The notes beneath the pieces were generated by a model that made no database searches, was not told the origin of the DNA, and saw only the letters and a list, made by a program, of their open reading frames with translations. Of a DNA stretch of 49,259 bases, positions 42,949-49,259 are shown one piece after another. Position 1 is the first letter of the stretch; each line of letters opens with the position of its first letter. A program made the position numbers and the translations under genes. Source of the stretch: Paracoccus halophilus (GTDB taxonomy: Bacteria > Pseudomonadota > Alphaproteobacteria > Rhodobacterales > Rhodobacteraceae); the NCBI RefSeq assembly GCF_000763905.1, contig NZ_JRKN01000025.1, forward strand, positions 1-49,259, in the 5' to 3' direction.

Positions 42949-43888
42949 TCATGTCGCCCAGACCGCCCTTCGCATCGCCGACCTGCGCGGCCGCTTTATC
43001 ACCCATGAGCGCTATGCCCCCCTGCAGGACCGTTTCCGGCTTCTGATCGAAAAGCGCCTTGCCGATATTACCGCCGGTCGCACATCCGAGGCGCATGGGA
43101 TAGCGCTGTCTGGCGCATCCGGCACCGGAAAGAGCGCCACCACCGCGCATCTTCTCAGCAAGATGCAGGCCTATCTGGCGGGCTCTTCCCTGCCGGATGC
43201 CACGCTCATCAGCCTGCGTGTGCCATCACCTGCCACCCTGAAATTCGTTGGGCAAACGGTGCTGCGTGCCCTTGGCTACAATCTCACCGCCGAACGGCAG
43301 GCCTGGTACATCTGGGACCTGGTGCGCCATCAGCTTCGCGAGCGAAAGGTGCTGTTTCTGCATCTTGATGAGGCGCAGGACCTCAGCGCGCGCGGGACCC
43401 GCCATGAGCTGGATGCGGTCGCATCCATGCTGAAAACCCTGATGACAGATGCGGACTGGCCGGTGGGCATCCTGCTTTCCGGGACGGAGGAGCTGGAAAA
43501 CATCCTCAATCACGATCCCCAGCTTGCCCGCCGCATGGATACGGTTCATTTCGCGCCCCTCTCTCCGGTGCTGAACGTACCCGACGTGGCACGGCTGATC
43601 GCGGGCTATGCCCGGCGGGCCGACCTGTCCCTGTCAGGCGAGATCACCGACATCACCCTGTCCGAGCGGCTGATCCATGCAGCAGCTTTCCAGTTCGGTT
43701 TGGTGATCGAAATGATCATCGCGTCAATTGAGGTGGCGTTTTTGGAGGGCTCCAGCCGCCTCGAATGGCGGCATTTCACTGCAGCCTATACGCTGCGCAG
43801 TTCCTGCCTGGATGCCTTCAATCCGTTCATCGTCAGTGACTATCACCGGATCGACGCCCGAAAAGTCTTTACGCGGGAGATGGCCTGA
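42941..43888 (+). CDS. TnsC/TniB-like AAA+ ATPase
   Basis: A 315-residue AAA+ protein with Walker A SGASGTGKSATT (Lys64) and Walker B VLFLHLDEAQDL (Asp143-Glu144), then sensor-1-like LLSGTEELENIL. It should polymerise on target DNA and relay the signal from TniQ to the transposase. ATG 42941 overlaps the transposase stop by eight bases (ATGAATGA). Its own stop shares one base with the tniQ start (TGATG). Confidence 0.92.
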   Translation: MNDHVAQTALRIADLRGRFITHERYAPLQDRFRLLIEKRLADITAGRTSEAHGIALSGASGTGKSATTAHLLSKMQAYLAGSSLPDATLISLRVPSPATLKFVGQTVLRALGYNLTAERQAWYIWDLVRHQLRERKVLFLHLDEAQDLSARGTRHELDAVASMLKTLMTDADWPVGILLSGTEELENILNHDPQLARRMDTVHFAPLSPVLNVPDVARLIAGYARRADLSLSGEITDITLSERLIHAAAFQFGLVIEMIIASIEVAFLEGSSRLEWRHFTAAYTLRSSCLDAFNPFIVSDYHRIDARKVFTREMA

Positions 43889-45669
43889 TGTTCTCTGCCC
43901 TCCCGGCTCTTAGCCTTTCTGTCCCAACGGTTCCCGGGGAAAGCGCGACATCGCTTGCTGCGCGTCTGGCACGGCGGAACGGCGCACCACGGCTGATCAC
44001 CTTCTGTTCGGACATGGGTCTTGATCACCGCGCCCTGACCAATGGCAATGACACCGAAATCTGGCGCCTTGCCGCTCTGGCTGGCACCGATCCTGAGGCT
44101 CTGCTGTTCTGGACACCGCGCCTGACCGCCAACGGCTGGTTCAGGTTTGGCCGGAAGCGGATCAAGTTCACAGCTTTTGCCCGGACAAGACTTCGGGCTT
44201 GCCCCGCCTGCCTTGCCGAGGGTCAGGCAGCTCATCCGGCAATCTGGCAACTCAGTTCCATCCGCCGCTGCATCGGGCATGGCTGTCTGTTGGTGGAACT
44301 GCCCGTCACCCCAAGCAATAAAGAGATATTCGATTTCGCCTTCCATGCTGCGCAAATGCGGGGGCGTCTTTTTGATACTGTCGCGGCGAACGAGAGCCCG
44401 CTGGAAAACCATCTGCTCGCCTGCATCCTGGGCAATAAGGAGGGAACATGGGTCGACCAGCTGCCTTTTCATGTCGTGGCCCAAACCTCAGAAAACCTCG
44501 GGGCGTTGATGTTGCTCGGCCCCGATGCGCCCCGCGATCTGATCACCGCAGACAAATGGCATCAGGCGGGCAGTATCGGGTTTTCCATCCTGAAACGAGG
44601 CCCGGATGCCCTGTGCCACACGCTGAAGGAACTTCAACGCGCTGTTCCGCTCGACGCCGCACTATATCGTAGCCGGTACCGTCTGTTTTTTGACTGGCTG
44701 CGATATCGTGACGATGATCCGGATTTTGACGTCATACGGGATCTTGTCCGGGATTTCATTTTCCAGAACTACCCTGTGGCCAAAGGAGCGATTGTCCTCG
44801 GAAAGCCATGTCCGCGCCAGCTGGTGCATTCGATTTCAACCGCCAGCCGCGCCTATGGCGTGACACGCTGGCAACTCGGCCGCCGCCTCACCGCGCTTGG
44901 TCTCGCGCAGCGCAGTGCGGATGATCGTGATTTCCGGCTGACAGATTATGTTTCGGCCGAAGTGATGGATCAGGTTGCGGGTGATTTCAACGCGTTGATG
45001 ACGGCAGGCGACACGGCGCAGTGGCTGGGCATCGACCGCTTCCTGCTGACCAAACTGACCGATGGCGGTGTGATACAAAAATTTTTCGCCGACAAGCACG
45101 CATCGCCGCGCTACCACCCGCGCGATCTGAGCACCTTTATCACCGCTTTGAATGGGCTGGCCGAAAGCGGAGCGATCAATGAGGACTGGCTCGACATTCC
45201 CACCGCAGCTCATCGCTTACGCTGCCCAACCGACCGGGTCACCACCCTGATCCTGAAACAGTATATCCCGTTGCGCCGGGAGCCCGATTGTAGCAGCAGG
45301 TTCCGGGCACTCCGCGTCCACCTGCCGACCTTGCGCGAGGCGATTTCCTGCCCGGTCGACGGGGCGCTGCCCCCGGGTACGGTCGCACGCATGCTTGAAA
45401 TCGACATCAGGACACTTCGCGCGCTTGTCGACGGCGGGCACCTGGCAAGCATTCCCGTAACCGAACCTCAGAGCGGGAGACAACGCAGGTACATTCAGGG
45501 AAACAGCGTTGAAGATTTCCAGCGCAGCTTCATCACCGTGACGCAGCTCGCGACCGAAAATCGTCGTAATCCTGGAGTCGAAGCCATCATCCAGGCTGAT
45601 CGTGGCATCGACCGCCTACCCATTCCGGAGCGATGTCAAACCATCTACCGCCGCGTCGACATCCGCTGA
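43888..45669 (+). CDS. tniQ: TniQ family target-selection protein
   Basis: A 593-residue protein with an N-terminal TniQ domain: SVPTVPGESATSLAARLARR, then a zinc site made of Cys105, Cys108, Cys128 and His131 (CPAC and CIGH). The long C-terminal part has several HTH-like segments (ITRWQLGRRL-like at 335-350, DTAQWLGIDRFLLTKLT, VARMLEIDIRTLRALVDGG), consistent with a large DNA-recognition region as in TnsD rather than the short TniQ of CRISPR-associated elements. Its target is not evident from the insertion site. A terminator follows nine bases after the stop. Confidence 0.9.
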   Translation: MFSALPALSLSVPTVPGESATSLAARLARRNGAPRLITFCSDMGLDHRALTNGNDTEIWRLAALAGTDPEALLFWTPRLTANGWFRFGRKRIKFTAFARTRLRACPACLAEGQAAHPAIWQLSSIRRCIGHGCLLVELPVTPSNKEIFDFAFHAAQMRGRLFDTVAANESPLENHLLACILGNKEGTWVDQLPFHVVAQTSENLGALMLLGPDAPRDLITADKWHQAGSIGFSILKRGPDALCHTLKELQRAVPLDAALYRSRYRLFFDWLRYRDDDPDFDVIRDLVRDFIFQNYPVAKGAIVLGKPCPRQLVHSISTASRAYGVTRWQLGRRLTALGLAQRSADDRDFRLTDYVSAEVMDQVAGDFNALMTAGDTAQWLGIDRFLLTKLTDGGVIQKFFADKHASPRYHPRDLSTFITALNGLAESGAINEDWLDIPTAAHRLRCPTDRVTTLILKQYIPLRREPDCSSRFRALRVHLPTLREAISCPVDGALPPGTVARMLEIDIRTLRALVDGGHLASIPVTEPQSGRQRRYIQGNSVEDFQRSFITVTQLATENRRNPGVEAIIQADRGIDRLPIPERCQTIYRRVDIR

Positions 45670-45677
45670 TCCCAAAC

Positions 45678-45709
45678 AAAGGGCCGGGTTTCACCGGCCC
45701 TTTTGTTTT
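45678..45709 (+). terminator. Intrinsic terminator of the tns operon
   Basis: AAAGGGCCGG and CCGGCCCTTT form a perfect 10-bp stem with a six-base loop (GTTTCA), followed by T-rich TGTTTTG. Confidence 0.93.
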
Positions 45710-45806
45710 GCCGAGGGCGAACAAACTATGTGGCCGAAATGGACAGGAAAGTGCGTCGAGCAGCGCAAGGGGAACTGATTTTATTGAGATTTTCGGGGAG
45801 GAAATG

Positions 45807-45916
45807 GAACAATTACGTGGCGCTTTTCATGCGTCAATCCTTGCACGAATTCCTCGTGATTGCTGGGAAAACGCAGCGATGCCCCTTGAAAGCGCCCCGA
45901 AATCCCGGAACAATTC
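45807..45916 (+). repeat. Direct repeats, candidate transposon right-end sites
   Basis: GGAACAATT occurs at 45807-45815 and 45908-45916, each followed by a CG-GG and TT pattern. A related GAAATGGA-ACA motif occurs near 45736 and 45802. They lie in the 228-base gap between tniQ and the integrase. No matching copy was found before the Ner-like gene, so the assignment as transposase-binding sites is tentative. Confidence 0.3.
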
Positions 45917-45937
45917 GCGGAACATTTGGGGGATTGC

Positions 45938-47227
45938 ATGGTCGTTACCAAGGATCGCGGCTACTGGTAGTTCGTCAAGCGTGTGCCGAAGCGTTTCGCG
46001 CATGTCGATCCCCGACAGAAGGTCACACGCGCGTTGTGGACAGATTCCGAGCGTGAGGCGAGGATCAAGGCGGTCGTGGTCGAGGCCGAGATCATGGCCC
46101 ATTGGGAGGCCCTGGCAGCGGGACAGGCAGGCGATGCGGCGGCCGCCTATGATGCGGCGCGACAGTTGGCCAAATCGCGCGACTTTCCCTATCGCCCGGC
46201 CTCTGAACTGGCTCGGGGACCGATCGACGATCTGCTGCGTCGGATCGAGATGGTCGCATCTGCCAAGGGCGGCGTAGAACGCCAGACGGAAGAGATCGCC
46301 CTGCTGGGCGGTATCGATCAGCCGCTGGTCACGATCAGCATGGCTCTTGAGGAATTCTTCCGCTTCTCGGAGGTTGAGCGGCAGGCTGGTAAATCCGAAC
46401 GCCAGATCAAGCGCTGGCGACAGCCGCGCCAGCGCGCAGTGTCAACCTTCATCCAACTGAATGGCGACTTGCCGATGTCGGAAATCAGGCGCGACCACGC
46501 ACAGCGGCTGCGCGACCATTGGGCCGAACGGATCGCGCGCGAGGGCCTGGACAAAGGCTCGGCCAACAAGGATATCGGGCATCTGTCCGATCTGTTCCGG
46601 TCATGGTTCGAATATCATGCCCTCGACCTGCCCAATCCCTTCGCGAGGCTGCGGTTCAGGGGCAAGAAAACCGGGACCGTTGGCGTTGCCTTCTCCGAGG
46701 CATTCATCCGTGAGCGCATTCTTGGCTCCGGCGCGCTGGACGGGCTGAACGAAGAAGCACGCGATGTTCTGCTGGTCATGGTGAATACCGGAGCGCGACC
46801 TTCCGAAATTCTCGGATGCTCGACCGAGGCGTGGCAATTGACAGGACCGGTCCCGCATATCGATATTTCGAAGCAGATTCCGCGCGTCCTGAAAACCGCG
46901 CAATCGCCGCGTCAAATCCCTTTGCTGGGCGTGTCACTTGACGCGGCGAAGCGGATCGTTGACCGGGGTGGGATCACCCATTACCTCGACAAAGGCGATA
47001 ATTGGTCGGCGACGGTCAATAAATATCTGACCAGAAATAATCTGCGCGAAACGCCGAAGCATGCCGCCTATAGCCTGCGGCACTCGTTCGAGGATCGCAT
47101 GGTCGAGGCGGCTATCGACGACCGGATCAGGGCGGAACTGATGGGCCACAAATACGCGCGCCCCGATTATGGTCGCGGCGGCTCGCTTGAAATCCGAAGG
47201 AAGGCACTCGAGAGAATTGCCTTGTAG
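45938..47227 (+). pseudogene. Tyrosine-type integrase with amber codon at position 11
   Basis: A DUF6538-type phage integrase of 429 codons. The ATG at 45938 reads MVVTKDRGYW, then TAG (45968-45970), then FVKRVPKRFAHVDPRQK, where homologues have YWYFVKRVP; a Tyr codon has apparently become TAG. After the stop the frame is intact: Arg in GARPSEI, SLRHSF, GHKYARPDYG with the likely nucleophile Tyr. Reinitiation at GTG 45983 would give a 414-residue protein lacking only 15 residues, so activity may persist. No attachment site was recognised. Confidence 0.85.
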
Positions 47228-47248
47228 CCGATAGTTTGACAGCGCCCC

Positions 47249-47581
47249 TCAGGCGGCGGCCATCTGCCGCATCGCATTCTGATGGATCAGCGCGCGTGCA
47301 CGGGCCAAAGCGTCGTCTTGACACTTTGCCTCCTCGATGGCGATTTCCTCCTCCAGCCGGGTAAAAATGGGCACATAGGAAGGATCGCGCAGGACCAGTT
47401 CGGCCATGAAATTCAGGGCGCTGCGCAGGCGATCCAGTTTTGTGGCCGGTTTGCAGGGAAGCGTTTGGCCCTTGGAAATTGACGGGATACAGCAAGGTCG
47501 CTCCGGGGCCGCCGTAGCGACGGGTTTGCCCGGGGCTTTCGCCCCGGTGCTTTCCCTACACTGTTGCGTTGCCTTGGCCAC
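47249..47581 (-). CDS. Hypothetical protein near integrase
   Basis: A 110-residue protein with a low-complexity N-terminus and an acidic helical C-terminus (LDRLRSALNFMAELVLRD, IFTRLEEEIAIEEAKCQ). GTG 47581 is preferred because AGGAG lies about eight bases upstream; TTG at 47587 is an alternative. I do not recognise the family. It is convergent with the integrase gene, 21 bases from its stop. A possible promoter lies about 95 bases upstream. Confidence 0.6.
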   Translation of the reverse strand: MAKATQQCRESTGAKAPGKPVATAAPERPCCIPSISKGQTLPCKPATKLDRLRSALNFMAELVLRDPSYVPIFTRLEEEIAIEEAKCQDDALARARALIHQNAMRQMAAA

Positions 47582-47673
47582 GGGCAAGTCTCTCCTGGTC
47601 CGCGCGAAGGGGTTCTCCCGCGGTTTCGTCTGCTCATCTGTCCGGATGGTCCGGGGATCATGTTGTTGAGATC

Positions 47674-47679
47674 ATTATA
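47674..47679 (-). promoter_or_regulatory. Possible -10 element of the hypothetical gene
   Basis: A perfect TATAAT on the minus strand, 93 bases before the GTG start. No good -35 hexamer is visible at the right distance. Confidence 0.3.
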
Positions 47680-47731
47680 GAGCATCGGGGCCCTCTCAGA
47701 ATGGGAATGGGGGCGAAAATCGGGCCTTACC

Positions 47732-47762
47732 TGTGGATAACGGGTGAAAATCGCTGATTTTC
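47732..47762. promoter_or_regulatory. Consensus DnaA box next to a palindrome
   Basis: TGTGGATAA (47732-47740) is the complement of the consensus DnaA box TTATCCACA. Five bases later GAAAATC-GCT-GATTTTC (47746-47762) forms a perfect seven-base dyad. The block is AT-richer than its surroundings. No replication initiator gene is in the window. Confidence 0.4.
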
Positions 47763-47824
47763 GGCCTCGGCTTTTGGTTTTTTGGGGGGCGTGGCATGAA
47801 GACCGCGAAGAGGCCCTCCGTCAT

Positions 47825-48050
47825 TGAAATAAAATAGGAAAAATCCGGATAATTCCGGAAGAGACAAAGACTGTCCGAAAATCCGGCTCTCGTTCTGATG
47901 AAAATGTAAAGAGGTGAAAACGCGCCTTTGTCGCGAGGCTGTCTTCGTCGGGAAGAGATAAAGAAGGGGAAAACCGCCGCAGGCGGAGATTGTCTGGTGT
48001 GGAGATATGAAAAGGTAGAAAAAGCGGCGCGGCTTTTGCCCGCGCCGCCA
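47825..48050. repeat. Degenerate tandem array of hairpin plus purine-tract units
   Basis: Four units share one layout: an A/G-rich tract of about 18-24 bases ending in AAAA, then a GC-rich hairpin. Tracts begin near 47825, 47897, 47952 and 48004; hairpins are TCCGGA/TCCGGA (47844-47859), CGCG/CGCG (47921-47935), CCGCC/GGCGG (47974-47986) and GCGGCGCGG with its partner (48024-48049). Spacers after units 2 and 3 are both 16-17 bases and both contain TGTCT. On the minus strand each unit is a stem followed by TTTT and a pyrimidine tract, like successive terminators after the M41 gene. The repeats are by structure more than sequence. Confidence 0.55.
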
Positions 48051-48148
48051 TGTTGAGAGGGATCCACAGAGGATGGGGATATCTGACTGCTGCCAGGGCT
48101 CTCCTGACAGGACAGGATTGCCTTCTTTCCATAGGTTTTTCGTGGTCT

Positions 48149-49099
48149 TCATGAGATGGCCTGATCCGGGTCGGAGTTATCTTGTCCGATCACAGGATCG
48201 TCGTGCCTGATCACAGGGTTGTCTTTCGCGCCATGCGGATTGCTTTCCTGATCGGGCAGGTCTTGCTGTCCGTGCGGGATATCGTCCCCGGATGCGCGTT
48301 GCGATCTGCCGGCCGATGCGCGCCGCATATCGCGGGGCGGTTCGTTCGGCGCTTCGCCCGGCGATGCCTCTGTCATCTGCGCACCGCCTGCGCTGCCGAT
48401 CTGCGCGCGGCTCACCCGGGCGAGCCATTGGCGCAGTTCATCGCCAGCGAGTTCGCGATGCTGCTGCAGGTGGCCGGCCATGCGTTCCAGCAGGTCGCGA
48501 TGGGCGGCTAGGATCGCGGTGGCGCTCTGTTCGGCGGCCTCGAGCCTTTGCCTGACGCGCTGGTGGATGGCCGGGTCGCGCAGGGCGATGGCGGCGGGGG
48601 CGTCGCTCCAGACCGGGCCGGCGATGCCGAGGCCGGATTGCGTCTCGATCTGCAGCGCGAGCCGGGTGGCGCGGGCGACATCGGAGGCCGGGGCGCCGCC
48701 GGCGCCGGCGGAGACCTCGCCGAGGACCAGCCGCTCGGCGGCGCGGCCGGCCAGCAGCACAGTGAGTTCGGCCTGGTGATCGGCGAGGCAGCCCTCATCG
48801 GGGGCCTCAGCGCGATGGGTCTCGCCGCCCTCGAGGGTGATCAGCACGCGGCTCGTCTGGCCGCGATCCAGGGCCGTCGCCACGAGGGCATGGCCGCATT
48901 CATGCAGCGTGATGCGGCGGGTGAGGGTGTGGCTTAGGGGGTTTTCGGCGAGACCCAGGTGCCGGCGGATCAGCTCCGGGCTGAGCGTCGCTCCGCCATG
49001 GCGGGATTCGGCGCGGGCGGCGCGGATGGCGGCGTCGATCGCGGCGGCAGACTGGCCGGCGAGGGAGGTCGCAAGCTGTTCGAGTTCATCCTTTTTCAA
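48149..49099 (-). pseudogene. FtsH-like M41 peptidase, N-terminally truncated
   Basis: A 316-codon frame starts inside an AAA+ lid helix (DELEQLATSLAGQSAAAIDA) and continues into an M41 zinc peptidase domain with HECGH (His66, Glu67, His70) and a later Asp in ASDVARATRLA as probable third zinc ligand. A hydrophilic Pro/Asp-rich tail ends the protein. The ATPase domain that should precede it is missing because an IS5-family end begins at about 49136. Only a weak TTG start is available at 49099, so this is best read as a 3' fragment. The hairpin array lies about 100 bases beyond its stop. Confidence 0.7.
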
Positions 49100-49135
49100 C
49101 AGGTTTCCAATATTCTGATTGAGAATTCCCTGAGA

Positions 49136-49259
49136 GCCTGATCGGAAATGAGTTGGGTGATTTCAGCGAGTTATGATTCTGTTTGTTTGTGAGAACGAAC
49201 GGAGATCATGATGCCCTGGACCGAAATCACCCGGAAACGATACGAGCGCAAAGCGGCTC
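49136..49259 (+). mobile_element. IS5-family element, left end (continues beyond window)
   Basis: GAGCCTGATCGGAAATGAG probably starts the left terminal repeat. A transposase gene starts at ATG 49211 with GGAG seven bases upstream and reads MPWTEITRKRYERKAA, typical of the N-terminus of IS5-family OrfA. The gene is cut by the window edge. The element truncates the M41 gene. Confidence 0.75.

Larger units (their letters stand above)
39861..45669 (+). mobile_element. Tn7-like transposition module (ends undetermined)
   Basis: Five co-oriented genes: Ner-like regulator, TnsA-like endonuclease, TnsB-like DDE transposase, TnsC/TniB-like ATPase and TniQ. The last four are coupled by 4-, 8- and 1-base overlaps and all look intact. 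A TnsA partner implies cut-and-paste, and TniQ with an ATPase implies targeted insertion. Cargo and ends were not identified; the span given covers only the core genes. No Cas genes or CRISPR array are in the window, so an RNA-guided variant is not supported. Confidence 0.85.

Noticed and set aside
39861..45669. CRISPR-associated transposon
   Set aside because: No Cas proteins or repeat array in the window, and TniQ is long with many HTH-like parts, as in directly DNA-targeting systems.
47825..48050. CRISPR array
   Set aside because: Units are not identical, spacing varies (52-72 bases), there are no uniform spacers and no Cas genes nearby.

Overview
The window reads as a chromosomal or chromid segment of a high-GC alphaproteobacterium, most likely a Paracoccus-like member of the Rhodobacteraceae. 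This is an inference. It rests on the GC-rich codon use, an alphaproteobacterial aa3-type cytochrome c oxidase subunit IV, an rnc-era-DUF1491 cluster downstream of lepB, and a type-4-like uracil-DNA glycosylase of the Cys-poor form I associate with this class.

Layout. (1) 1-1902: a small insertion-sequence graveyard. An IS21-like terminus abuts the 3' tail of an IS5/IS427-type transposase, which abuts the C-terminal part of an RloC/PrrC-like AAA ATPase that has lost its Walker A half. (2) 2144-31135: ordinary core genome. It holds tRNA-Pro, a DMT exporter, leuB, a uracil-DNA glycosylase, a DsbD-alpha-like protein, YqgE/AlgH, an acyl-CoA dehydrogenase overlapping an MBL-fold hydrolase, azlCD, greA, ETF-ubiquinone oxidoreductase, a TPR protein, ispE-pdxJ-acpS-lepB-rnc-era-DUF1491, gyrB, an outer-membrane barrel, the divergent katG/oxyR pair and sua5/tsaC. 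(3) 31136-32595: decayed IS256 and IS481 pieces beside a tRNA-Ala. (4) 32929-38938: a metal and cofactor locus. A PepSY membrane gene with two frameshifts and a DUF2946-like gene point left. A cobalamin riboswitch points right into cbtB-cbtA, a histidine-phosphatase-like gene, an unknown gene, a YtkA-like gene and a MauG/MbnH-type di-heme cytochrome. (5) 39469-45709: a Tn7-like transposition module (Ner-like regulator, TnsA-, TnsB-, TnsC- and TniQ-like proteins) with palindromes before the regulator and a hairpin-rich leader before tnsA. (6) 45938-49259: a tyrosine integrase with an amber codon at position 11, a small unknown gene, an intergenic array of hairpins each with a pyrimidine tract, an M41 peptidase fragment, and the start of another IS5-family element that truncates it.

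How the parts work together. The core genes form recognisable operons with 1-8 nt overlaps. KatG and OxyR form a peroxide-response pair. The riboswitch locus looks like a B12-repressed cobalt-acquisition operon that also carries a periplasmic redox arm. The transposition genes are translationally coupled (ATGA, 8-nt and TGATG overlaps) and intact, so this module could be active. Its ends could not be fixed by eye. The integrase, PepSY gene, ATPase and M41 gene next to it are all damaged, which marks 31-49 kb as an accessory zone in turnover.
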